The notes under the pieces: generated by a model
Seen by the model: the letters and a program-made list of their open reading frames with translations, nothing else
The model's database searches: none
What the model was told of the DNA's origin: nothing
NCBI RefSeq assembly: GCF_963576545.1
Contig: NW_026870569.1
Span: 126,501 to 190,500 of the forward strand
DNA from: Limanda limanda
Lineage: Eukaryota > Chordata > Actinopteri > Pleuronectiformes > Pleuronectidae
DNA: 64,000 nucleotides
Reading direction: 5' to 3'
Program-made: the position numbers and the translations under genes
In this document: positions 1 through 9,700 of the stretch, piece after piece
Numbering within the stretch: the first letter of the stretch is position 1
How the letters are laid out: each line of letters begins with the position of its first letter

Positions 1-118
1 CCTAACCCTAACCCTTCCGAAAGTCGGAGAAGCTCAAGGATGGTACCGATCGATGCGCGCAACCCCATTTAGTGGGGGTAGAGCCTACTTGCAAGTCTCT
101 CCGACCTTCACAAAAAAA
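1..118 (+). repeat. Partial A monomer at left edge
   Basis: The window opens inside the CCCTAA tract of an A monomer and runs to the A-tract before the first B at 119. It carries the variant gcgcaacccc (usual form gcgctacccc), which is also found in the matching monomer of the next higher-order copy near 6796. The array therefore continues to the left of the window. Confidence 0.95.
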
Positions 119-599
119 GTTATTCAAGAATATCTCCTCAGATTTGGGGGAATTTCGTCGGTCGACCTCTTCCGAAGGTCGTACAAGCTCGGGGATGGTA
201 CCAATCGATCCGCAGGACCCAAATTAGTCCAGATGCAACCACTTTCCAAGTCTCTCCGACCTTCACAAAAAAAGTTATTCAAGAATATCTCTTTCTCCTA
301 TGTGCTTTCATCCCTAACCCTAACCCTAACCCTTCCGAAAGTCGGAGAAGCTCAAGGATGGTACCGATCGATGCGCGCTACCCCATTTAGTGGGGGTAGA
401 GCCTACTTGCAAGTCTCTCCGACCTTCACAAAAAACGTTATTCAAGAATATCTCTTTCTCCTATGTGCTTTCATCCCTAACCCTAACCCTAACCCTTCCG
501 AAAGTCGGAGAAGCTCAAGGATGGTACCGATCGATGCGCGCTACCCCATTTAGTGGGGGTAGAGCCTACTTGCAAGTCTCTCCGACCTTCACAAAAAAA

Positions 600-753
600 G
601 TTATTCAAGAATATCTCCTCAATTTGGGGGAATTTCGTCGGTCGACCTCTTCCGAAGGTCGTACGAGCTCGGGGATGGTACCAATCGATCCGCAGGACCC
701 AAATTAGTCCAGATGCAACCACTTTCCAAGTCTCTCCGACCTTCACAAAAAAA
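600..753 (+). repeat. B' monomer (154 bp), copy 1
   Basis: Compared with B it has lost one G after ctcctca (ctcaattt in place of ctcagattt) and reads gtacgagctc in place of gtacaagctc, which creates GAGCTC. Because 154 is 1 mod 3, the frame shift opens an 85-codon antisense frame across it, which I regard as a by-product. It sits one A upstream of the B at 917. Confidence 0.93.
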
Positions 754-916
754 GTTATTCAAGAATATCTCTTTCTCCTATGTGCTTTCATCCCTAACCC
801 TAACCCTAACCCTTCCGAAAGTCGGAGAAGCTCAAGGATGGTACCGATCGATGCGCGCAACCCCATTTAGTGGGGGTAGAGCCTACTTGCAAGTCTCTCC
901 GACCTTCACAAAAAAA

Positions 917-1071
917 GTTATTCAAGAATATCTCCTCAGATTTGGGGGAATTTCGTCGGTCGACCTCTTCCGAAGGTCGTACAAGCTCGGGGATGGTACC
1001 AATCGATCCGCAGGACCCAAATTAGTCCAGATGCAACCACTTTCCAAGTCTCTCCGACCTTCACAAAAAAA
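917..1071 (+). repeat. Representative B monomer, 155 bp, with list of all B positions
   Basis: B shares both ends and the GGTACC/ATCGAT centre with A but has a G-rich stretch (tttgggggaattt) and a GTCGAC hairpin in place of the CCCTAA tract. Starts of the 75 canonical copies: 119, 917, 1392, 1873, 2191, 2998, 3787, 5566, 6862, 7660, 8135, 8616, 8934, 9741, 10536, 12315, 13122, 13929, 14724, 16503, 17956, 18437, 19407, 20202, 21492, 22287, 24066, 25030, 26489, 29391, 31170, 32134, 33593, 36175, 36656, 37626, 38107, 38751, 39069, 39544, 40019, 40500, 40981, 41462, 42432, 42913, 43394, 44364, 46312, 47282, 47763, 48244, 48725, 49689, 50985, 51466, 52919, 53400, 54044, 54525, 55006, 55487, 56131, 56612, 57093, 57737, 58055, 58536, 58854, 59335, 60299, 61256, 62063, 62544, 63484. 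Each is 155 bp. All sequence between them, apart from the six B' units, is monomer A. Confidence 0.95.
961..979 (+). other. Hairpin CGACCT-CTTCCGA-AGGTCG in monomer B (representative)
   Basis: Perfect six-base arms, 961-966 and 974-979, flank a seven-base loop; the 5' arm overlaps the GTCGAC palindrome. The loop sequence CTTCCGA is the same string that forms the 5' arm of the A hairpin, so the homologous segment folds differently in the two monomers. Most B copies keep both arms. Exceptions are 48725 (ggttg, right arm), 58055 (agatcg, right arm) and 62063 (tctacc, left arm). The copy at 24066 (cgctcg) changes only the GTCGAC site. Confidence 0.75.
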
Positions 1072-3309
1072 GTTATTCAAGAATATCTCTTTCTCCTATG
1101 TGCTTTCATCCCTAACCCTAACCCTAACCCTTCCGAAAGTCGGAGAAGCTCAAGGATGGTACCGATCGATGCGCGCTACCCCATTTAGTGGGGGTAGAGC
1201 CTACTTGCAAGTCTCTCCGACCTTCACAAAAAAAGTTATTCAAGAATATCTCTTTCTCCTATGTGCTTTCATCCCTAACCCTAACCCTTCCGAAAGTCGG
1301 AGAAGCTCAAGGATGGTACCGATCGATGCGCGCAACCCCATTTAGTGGGGGTAGAGCCTACTTGCAAGTCTCTCCGACCTTCACAAAAAAAGTTATTCAA
1401 GAATATCTCCTCAGATTTGGGGGAATTTCGTCGGTCGACCTCTTCCGAAGGTCGTACAAGCTCGGGGATGGTACCAATCGATCCGCAGGACCCAAATTAG
1501 TCCAGATGCAACCACTTTCCAAGTCTCTCCGACCTTCACAAAAAAAGTTATTCAAGAATATCTCTTTCTCCTATGTGCTTTCATCCCTAACCCTAACCCT
1601 AACCCTTCCGAAAGTCGGAGAAGCTCAAGGATGGTACCGATCGATGCGCGCTACCCCATTTAGTGGGGGTAGAGCCTACTTGCAAGTCTCTCCGACCTTC
1701 ACAAAAAAAGTTATTCAAGAATATCTCTTTCTCCTATGTGCTTTCATCCCTAACCCTAACCCTAACCCTTCCGAAAGTCGGAGAAGCTCAAGGATGGTAC
1801 CGATCGATGCGCGCTACTCCATTTAGTGGGGGTAGAGCCTACTTGCAAGTCTCTCCGACCTTCACAAAAAAAGTTATTCAAGAATATCTCCTCAGATTTG
1901 GGGGAATTTCGTCGGTCGACCTCTTCCGAAGGTCGTACAAGCTCGGGGATGGTACCAATCGATCCGCAGGACCCAAATTAGTCCAGATGCAACCACTTTC
2001 CAAGTCTCTCCGACCTTCACAAAAAAAGTTATTCAAGAATATCTCTTTCTCCTATGTGCTTTCATCCCTAACCCTAACCCTAACCCTTCCGAAAGTCGGA
2101 GAAGCTCAAGGATGGTACCGATCGATGCGCGCTACTCCATTTAGTGGGGGTAGAGCCTACTTGCAAGTCTCTCCGACCTTCACAAAAAAAGTTATTCAAG
2201 AATATCTCCTCAGATTTGGGGGAATTTCGTCGGTCGACCTCTTCCGAAGGTCGTACAAGCTCGGGGATGGTACCAATCGATCCGCAGGACCCAAATTAGT
2301 CCAGATGCAACCACTTTCCAAGTCTCTCCGACCTTCACAAAAAAAGTTATTCAAGAATATCTCTTTCTCCTATGTGCTTTCATCCCTAACCCTAACCCTA
2401 ACCCTTCCGAAAGTCGGAGAAGCTCAAGGATGGTACCGATCGATGCGCGCTACCCCATTTAGTGGGGGTAGAGCCTACTTGCAAGTCTCTCCGACCTTCA
2501 CAAAAAAAGTTATTCAAGAATATCTCTTTCTCCTATGTGCTTTCATCCCTAACCCTAACCCTAACCCTTCCGAAAGTCGGAGAAGCTCAAGGATGGTACC
2601 GATCGATGCGCGCTACCCCATTTAGTGGGGGTAGAGCCTACTTGCAAGTCTCTCCGACCTTCACAAAAAAACTTATTCAAGAATATCTCTTTCTCCTATG
2701 TGCTTTCATCCCTAACCCTAACCCTAACCCTTCCGAAAGTCGGAGAAGCTCAAAGATGGTACCGATCGATGCGCGCTACCCCATTTAGTGGGGGTAGAGC
2801 CTACTTGCAAGTCTCTCCGACCTTCACAAAAAAACTTATTCAAGAATATCTCTTTCTCCTATGTGCTTTCATCCCTAACCCTAACCCTAACCCTTCCGAA
2901 AGTCGGAGAAGCTCAAGGATGGTACCGATCGATGCGCGCTACCCCATTTAGTGGGGGTAGAGCCTACTTGCAAGTCTCTCCGACCTTCACAAAAAAAGTT
3001 ATTCAAGAATATCTCCTCAGATTTGGGGGAATTTCGTCGGTCGACCTCTTCCGAAGGTCGTACAAGCTCGGGGATGGTACCAATCGATCCGCAGGACCCA
3101 AATTAGTCCAGATGCAACCACTTTCCAAGTCTCTCCGACCTTCACAAAAAAAGTTATTCAAGAATATCTCTTTCTCCTATGTGCTTTCATCCCTAACCCT
3201 AACCCTTCCGAAAGTCGGAGAAGCTCAAGGATGGTACCGATCGATGCGCGCTACCCCATTTAGTGGGGGTAGAGCCTACTTGCAAGTCTCTCCGACCTTC
3301 ACAAAAAAC

Positions 3310-3460
3310 GTTATTCAAGAATATCTCTTTCTCCTATGTGCTTTCATCCCTAACCCTTCCGAAAGTCGGAGAAGCTCAAGGATGGTACCGAGGGATGCGC
3401 GCTACCCCATTTAGTGGGGGTAGAGCCTACTTGCAAGTCTCTCCGACCTTCACAAAAAAA
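3310..3460 (+). repeat. Shortest A monomer, 151 bp
   Basis: The telomere-like tract is reduced to CCCTAACCC, two hexamers shorter than usual. It follows the C-ended A-tract variant and contains cgagggatgcg in place of cgatcgatgcg. The equivalent unit in the next copy, 10053-10209, has one more hexamer (157 bp), and this changes the copy offset from 6,743 to 6,749. Confidence 0.93.
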
Positions 3461-4462
3461 GTTATTCAAGAATATCTCTTTCTCCTATGTGCTTTCATCC
3501 CTAACCCTAACCCTAACCCTTCCAAAAGTCGGAGAAGCTCAAGGATGGTACTGATCGATGCGCGCTACCCCATTTAGTGGGGGTAGAGCCTACTTGCAAG
3601 TCTCTCCGACCTTCACAAAAAAAGTTATTCAAGAATATCTCTTTCTCCTATGTGCTTTCATCCCTAACCCTAACCCTAACCCTTCCGAAAGTCGGAGAAG
3701 CTCAAGGATGGTACCGATCGATGCGCGCTACCCCATTTAGTGGGGGTAGAGCCTACTTGCAAGTCTCTCCGACCTTCACAAAAAAAGTTATTCAAGAATA
3801 TCTCCTCAGATTTGGGGGAATTTCGTCGGTCGACCTCTTCCGAAGGTCGTACAAGCTCGGGGATGGTACCAATCGATCCGCAGGACCCAAATTAGTCCAG
3901 ATGCAACCACTTTCCAAGTCTCTCCGACCTTCACAAAAAAAGTTTTTCAAGAATATCTCTTTCTCCTATGTGCTTTCATCCCTAACCCTAACCCATCCGA
4001 AAGTCGGAGAAGCTCAAGGATGGTACCGATCGATGCGCGCTACCCCATTTAGTGGGGGTAGAGCCTACTTGCAAGTCTCTCCGACCTTCACAAAAAAAGT
4101 TATTCAAGAATATCTCTTTCTCCTATGTGCTTTCATCCCTAACACTAACCCTAACCCTTCCGAAAGTCGGAGAAGCTCAAGGACGGTACCGATCGATGCG
4201 CGCTACCCCATTTAGTGGGGGTAGAGCCTACTTGCAAGTCTCTCCGACCTTCACAAAAAAAGTTATTCAAGAATATCTCTTTCTCCTATGTGCTTTCATC
4301 CCTAACCCTAACCCTAACCCTTCCGAAAGTCGGAGAAGCTCAAAGATGGTACCGATCGATGCGCGCTACCCCATTTAGTGGGGGTAGAGCCTACTTGCAA
4401 GTCTCTCCGACCTTCACAAAAAAAGTTATTCAAGAATATCTCTTTCTCCTATGTGCTTTCAT

Positions 4463-4483
4463 CCCTAACCCTAACCCTAACCC
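4463..4483 (+). repeat. Telomere-like tract (CCCTAA)3CCC inside monomer A (representative)
   Basis: The tract is three CCCTAA hexamers plus CCC, so it has four C3 runs; the minus strand reads (GGGTTA)3GGG. The same tract lies at about the same monomer position in 281 A units. 33 units have one hexamer fewer and one (3310-3460) has two fewer. A common degenerate form has CACTAA as the second hexamer (for example near 4142, 5937, 10891 and 20556). The minus strand contains the YTAGGGTTR core recognised by TRF-type Myb proteins in organisms with TTAGGG telomeres; binding here is only an inference. Summed over the window the tracts amount to roughly 6.4 kb, about a tenth of the sequence. Confidence 0.95.
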
Positions 4484-4484
4484 T

Positions 4485-4497
4485 TCCGAAAGTCGGA
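4485..4497 (+). other. Inverted repeat TCCGA-AAG-TCGGA in monomer A (representative)
   Basis: Five-base arms TCCGA and TCGGA flank a three-base spacer directly after the telomere-like tract. It is present in most A units; the common variant with ccaaaag in place of ccgaaag (for example near 3523, 5300 and 6760) breaks one pair. The homologous segment of B has a different and longer hairpin. Whether it extrudes or is read as RNA cannot be told from the sequence. Confidence 0.7.
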
Positions 4498-4528
4498 GAA
4501 GCTCAAGGATGGTACCGATCGATGCGCG

Positions 4529-4550
4529 CTACCCCATTTAGTGGGGGTAG
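4529..4550 (+). other. Inverted repeat CTACCCC / GGGGTAG in monomer A (representative)
   Basis: Seven-base arms, 4529-4535 and 4544-4550, flank an eight-base loop that contains the only TAG in the long open frames of A. It is the GC-richest hairpin of the monomer. The gctactccat variant (for example near 1816, 2134, 8560, 8878, 13068 and 18380) and the gcgcaacccc variant (near 58, 856, 1332 and 6802) change the left arm, and agtggcggtag at about 33868 changes the right arm. In B the homologous segment is not an inverted repeat. Confidence 0.7.
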
Positions 4551-4580
4551 AGCCTACTTGCAAGTCTCTCCGACCTTCAC

Positions 4581-4587
4581 AAAAAAA
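4581..4587 (+). other. A7 tract at the monomer junction (representative)
   Basis: Nearly every monomer ends in a run of seven A after cttcac, so an A-tract recurs about every 155-163 bp. Rigid A-tracts are known to influence nucleosome placement and DNA bending; a phasing role here is inferred. Recurrent variants are a terminal C (436, 3309, 7179, 10052, 14240, 19718, 21803, 26969, 28906, 34073) and cttcaaaa with the C lost (near 4905, 11654, 15842, 21320, 23405, 40328, 41771, 42260, 43704, 45651, 48072, 49035, 60602, 61565). Confidence 0.75.
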
Positions 4588-6743
4588 GTTATTCAAGAAT
4601 ATCTCTTTCTCCTATGTGCTTTCATCCCTAACCCTAACCCTAACCCTTCCGAAAGTCGGAGAAGCTCAAGGATGGTACCGATCGATGCGCGCTACCCCAT
4701 TTAGTGGGGGTAGAGCCTACTTGCAAGTCTCTCCGACCTTCACAAAAAAAGTTATTCAAGAATATCTCTTTCTCCTATGTGCTTTCATCCCTAACCCTAA
4801 CCCTAACCCTTCCGAAAGTCGGAGAAGCTCAAGGATGGTACCGATCGATGCGCGCTACCCCATTTAGTGGGGGTAGAGCCTACTTGCAAGTCTCTCCGAC
4901 CTTCAAAAAAAAAGTTATTCAAGAATATCTCTTTCTCCTATGTGCTTTCATCCCTAACCCTAACCCTAACCCTTCCGAAAGTCGGAGAAGCTCAAGGATG
5001 GTACCGATCGATGCGCGCTACCCCATTTAGTGGGGGTAGAGCCTACTTGCAAGTCTCTCCGACCTTCACAAAAAAAGTTATTCAAGAATATCTCTTTCTC
5101 CTATGTGCTTTCATCCCTAACCCTAACCCTAACCCTTCCGAAAGTCGGAGAAGCTCAAGGATGGTACCGATCGATGCGCGCTACCCAATTTAGTGGGGGT
5201 AGAGCCTACTTGCAAGTCTCTCCGACCTTCACAAAAAAAGTTATTCAAGAATATCTCTTTCTCCTATGTGCTTTCATCCCTAACCCTAACCCTAACCCTT
5301 CCAAAAGTCGGAGAAGCTCAAGGATGGTACCGATCGATGCGCGCTACCCCATTTAGTGGGGGTAGAGCCTACTTGCAAGTCTCTCCGACCTTCACAAAAA
5401 AAGTTATTCAAGAATATCTCTTTCTCCTATGTGCTTTCATCCCTAACCCTAACCCTAACCCTTCCGAAAGTCGGAGAAGCTCAAGGATGGTACCGATCGA
5501 TGCGCGCTACCCCATTTAGTGGGGGTAGAGCCTACTTGCAAGTCTCTCCGACCTTCACAAAAAAAGTTATTCAAGAATATCTCCTCAGATTTGGGGGAAT
5601 TTCGTCGGTCGACCTCTTCCGAAGGTCGTACAAGCTCGGGGATGGTACCAATCGATCCGCAGGACCCAAATTAGTCCAGATGCAACCACTTTCCATGTCT
5701 CTCCGACCTTCACAAAAAAAGTTTTTCAAGAATATCTCTTTCTCCTATGTGCTTTCATCCCTAACCCTAACCCTAACCCATCCGAAAGTCGGAAAAGCTC
5801 AAGGATGGTACCGATCGATGCGCGCTACCCCATTTAGTGGGGGTAGAGCCTACTTGCAAGTCTCTCCGACCTTCACAAAAAAAGTTATTCAAGAATATCT
5901 CTTTCTCCTATGTGCTTTCATCCCTAACACTAACCCTAACCCTTCCGAAAGTCGGAGAAGCTCAAGGATGGTACTGATCGATGCGCGCTACCCCATTTAG
6001 TGGGGGTAGAGCCTACTTGCAAGTCTCTCCGACCTTCACAAAAAAAGTTATTCAAGAATATCTCTTTCTCCTATGTGCTTTCATCCCTAACCCTAACCCT
6101 AACCCTTCCGAAAGTCGGAGAAGCTCAAGGATGGTACCGATCGATGCGCGCTACCCCATTTAGTGGGGGTAGAGCCTACTTGCAAGTCTCTCCGACCTTC
6201 ACAAAAAAAGTTATTCAAGAATATCTCTTTCTCCTATGTGCTTTCATCCCTAACCCTAACCCTAACCCTTCCGAAAGTCGGAGAAGCTCAAGGATGGTAC
6301 CGATCGATGCGCGCTACCCCATTTAGTGGGGGTAGAGCCTACTTGCAAGTCTCTCCGACCTTCACAAAAAAAGTTATTCAAGAATATCTCTTTCTCCTAT
6401 GTGCTTTCATCCCTAACCCTAACCCTAACCCTTCCGAAAGTCGGAGAAGCTCAAGGATGGTACCGATCGATGCGCGCTACCCCATTTAGTGGGGGTAGAG
6501 CCTACTTGCAAGTCTCTCCGACCTTCACAAAAAAAGTTATTCAAGAATATCTCTTTCTCCTATGTGCTTTCATCCCTAACCCTAACCCTAACCCTTCCGA
6601 AAGTCGGAGAAGCTCAAGGATGGTACCGATCGATGCGCGCTACCCCATTTAGTGGGGGTAGAGCCTACTTGCAAGTCTCTCCGACCTTCACAAAAAAAGT
6701 TATTCAAGAATATCTCTTTCTCCTATGTGCTTTCATCCCTAAC

Positions 6744-9700
6744 CCTAACCCTAACCCTTCCAAAAGTCGGAGAAGCTCAAGGATGGTACCGATCGATGCG
6801 CGCAACCCCATTTAGTGGGGGTAGAGCCTACTTGCAAGTCTCTCCGACCTTCACAAAAAAAGTTATTCAAGAATATCTCCTCAGATTTGGGGGAATTTCG
6901 TCGGTCGACCTCTTCCGAAGGTCGTACAAGCTCGGGGATGGTACCAATCGATCCGCAGGACCCAAATTAGTCCAGATGCAACCACTTTCCAAGTCTCTCC
7001 GACCTTCACAAAAAAAGTTATTCAAGAATATCTCTTTCTCCTATGTGCTTTCATCCCTAACCCTAACCCTAACCCTTCCGAAAGTCGGAGAAGCTCAAGG
7101 ATGGTACCGATCGATGCGCGCTACCCCATTTAGTGGGGGTAGAGCCTACTTGCAAGTCTCTCCGACCTTCACAAAAAACGTTATTCAAGAATATCTCTTT
7201 CTCCTATGTGCTTTCATCCCTAACCCTAACCCTAACCCTTCCGAAAGTCGGAGAAGCTCAAGGATGGTACCGATCGATGCGCGCTACCCCATTTAGTGGG
7301 GGTAGAGCCTACTTGCAAGTCTCTCCGACCTTCACAAAAAAAGTTATTCAAGAATATCTCCTCAATTTGGGGGAATTTCGTCGGTCGACCTCTTCCGAAG
7401 GTCGTACGAGCTCGGGGATGGTACCAATCGATCCGCAGGACCCAAATTAGTCCAGATGCAACCACTTTCCAAGTCTCTCCGACCTTCACAAAAAAAGTTA
7501 TTCAAGAATATCTCTTTCTCCTATGTGCTTTCATCCCTAACCCTAACCCTAACCCTTCCGAAAGTCGGAGAAGCTCAAGGATGGTACCGATCGATGCGCG
7601 CAACCCCATTTAGTGGGGGTAGAGCCTACTTGCAAGTCTCTCCGACCTTCACAAAAAAAGTTATTCAAGAATATCTCCTCAGATTTGGGGGAATTTCGTC
7701 GGTCGACCTCTTCCGAAGGTCGTACAAGCTCGGGGATGGTACCAATCGATCCGCAGGACCCAAATTAGTCCAGATGCAACCACTTTCCAAGTCTCTCCGA
7801 CCTTCACAAAAAAAGTTATTCAAGAATATCTCTTTCTCCTATGTGCTTTCATCCCTAACCCTAACCCTAACCCTTCCGAAAGTCGGAGAAGCTCAAGGAT
7901 GGTACCGATCGATGCGCGCTACCCCATTTAGTGGGGGTAGAGCCTACTTGCAAGTCTCTCCGACCTTCACAAAAAAAGTTATTCAAGAATATCTCTTTCT
8001 CCTATGTGCTTTCATCCCTAACCCTAACCCTTCCGAAAGTCGGAGAAGCTCAAGGATGGTACCGATCGATGCGCGCAACCCCATTTAGTGGGGGTAGAGC
8101 CTACTTGCAAGTCTCTCCGACCTTCACAAAAAAAGTTATTCAAGAATATCTCCTCAGATTTGGGGGAATTTCGTCGGTCGACCTCTTCCGAAGGTCGTAC
8201 AAGCTCGGGGATGGTACCAATCGATCCGCAGGACCCAAATTAGTCCAGATGCAACCACTTTCCAAGTCTCTCCGACCTTCACAAAAAAAGTTATTCAAGA
8301 ATATCTCTTTCTCCTATGTGCTTTCATCCCTAACCCTAACCCTAACCCTTCCGAAAGTCGGAGAAGCTCAAGGATGGTACCGATCGATGCGCGCTACCCC
8401 ATTTAGTGGGGGTAGAGCCTACTTGCAAGTCTCTCCGACCTTCACAAAAAAAGTTATTCAAGAATATCTCTTTCTCCTATGTGCTTTCATCCCTAACCCT
8501 AACCCTAACCCTTCCGAAAGTCGGAGAAGCTCAAGGATGGTACCGATCGATGCGCGCTACTCCATTTAGTGGGGGTAGAGCCTACTTGCAAGTCTCTCCG
8601 ACCTTCACAAAAAAAGTTATTCAAGAATATCTCCTCAGATTTGGGGGAATTTCGTCGGTCGACCTCTTCCGAAGGTCGTACAAGCTCGGGGATGGTACCA
8701 ATCGATCCGCAGGACCCAAATTAGTCCAGATGCAACCACTTTCCAAGTCTCTCCGACCTTCACAAAAAAAGTTATTCAAGAATATCTCTTTCTCCTATGT
8801 GCTTTCATCCCTAACCCTAACCCTAACCCTTCCGAAAGTCGGAGAAGCTCAAGGATGGTACCGATCGATGCGCGCTACTCCATTTAGTGGGGGTAGAGCC
8901 TACTTGCAAGTCTCTCCGACCTTCACAAAAAAAGTTATTCAAGAATATCTCCTCAGATTTGGGGGAATTTCGTCGGTCGACCTCTTCCGAAGGTCGTACA
9001 AGCTCGGGGATGGTACCAATCGATCCGCAGGACCCAAATTAGTCCAGATGCAACCACTTTCCAAGTCTCTCCGACCTTCACAAAAAAAGTTATTCAAGAA
9101 TATCTCTTTCTCCTATGTGCTTTCATCCCTAACCCTAACCCTAACCCTTCCGAAAGTCGGAGAAGCTCAAGGATGGTACCGATCGATGCGCGCTACCCCA
9201 TTTAGTGGGGGTAGAGCCTACTTGCAAGTCTCTCCGACCTTCACAAAAAAAGTTATTCAAGAATATCTCTTTCTCCTATGTGCTTTCATCCCTAACCCTA
9301 ACCCTAACCCTTCCGAAAGTCGGAGAAGCTCAAGGATGGTACCGATCGATGCGCGCTACCCCATTTAGTGGGGGTAGAGCCTACTTGCAAGTCTCTCCGA
9401 CCTTCACAAAAAAACTTATTCAAGAATATCTCTTTCTCCTATGTGCTTTCATCCCTAACCCTAACCCTAACCCTTCCGAAAGTCGGAGAAGCTCAAGGAT
9501 GGTACCGATCGATGCGCGCTACCCCATTTAGTGGGGGTAGAGCCTACTTGCAAGTCTCTCCGACCTTCACAAAAAAACTTATTCAAGAATATCTCTTTCT
9601 CCTATGTGCTTTCATCCCTAACCCTAACCCTAACCCTTCCGAAAGTCGGAGAAGCTCAAGGATGGTACCGATCGATGCGCGCTACCCCATTTAGTGGGGG

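Larger units (their letters stand above)
4425..4587 (+). repeat. Representative A monomer, 163 bp
   Basis: This unit matches the common A form. In order it has the shared 5' block gttattcaagaatatctc, a pyrimidine-rich stretch, the telomere-like tract at 4463-4483, a small inverted repeat at 4485-4497, GGTACC at 4511-4516 running into overlapping CGATCG and ATCGAT palindromes, a second inverted repeat at 4529-4550 around the single TAG, and the shared 3' block ending in seven A. From GGTACC to the 3' end it aligns with monomer B, so A and B descend from one ancestor; the main difference is in the first half, where A has the CCCTAA tract. Of the 316 complete A units, 281 have this length. Confidence 0.96.
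1..6743 (+). repeat. Higher-order repeat copy 1 (6,743 bp, 42 monomers)
   Basis: A block of 33 A, 8 B and 1 B' recurs at 6744 in the same order with the same private variants: C-ended A-tract at 436 and 7179, B' at 600 and 7343, gctactccat at 1816/2134 and 8560/8878, cgagggatg at 3389 and 10138, and tacccaattt near 5187 and 11935. The copies differ by one CCCTAA hexamer at 3310-3460 and a few single bases, such as ccgaaag to ccaaaag at 20 versus 6763. Confidence 0.9.

Noticed and set aside
489..746. Antisense 85-codon frame over B' (also at 7232, 27022, 27339, 34126 and 34443)
   Set aside because: It occurs only because B' lost one base, which merges frames. It spans A and B' repeat sequence, and the copies share recent duplication, not evident selection.
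907..971. CENP-B box in monomer B (tttcgtcggtcgacc)
   Set aside because: The TTCG start is present, but the needed A and CGGG positions of the nTTCGnnnnAnnCGGGn core do not match. I therefore do not claim a centromere on this basis.
1663..2625. Long open frame of 320 codons, and similar 210-320-codon frames elsewhere
   Set aside because: It crosses several satellite monomers in more than one frame of the same DNA, begins at GTG in the TAGTG of an A unit, and repeats the same peptide blocks. There is no domain, and neighbouring copies shift frame freely with hexamer number, so I do not call genes.
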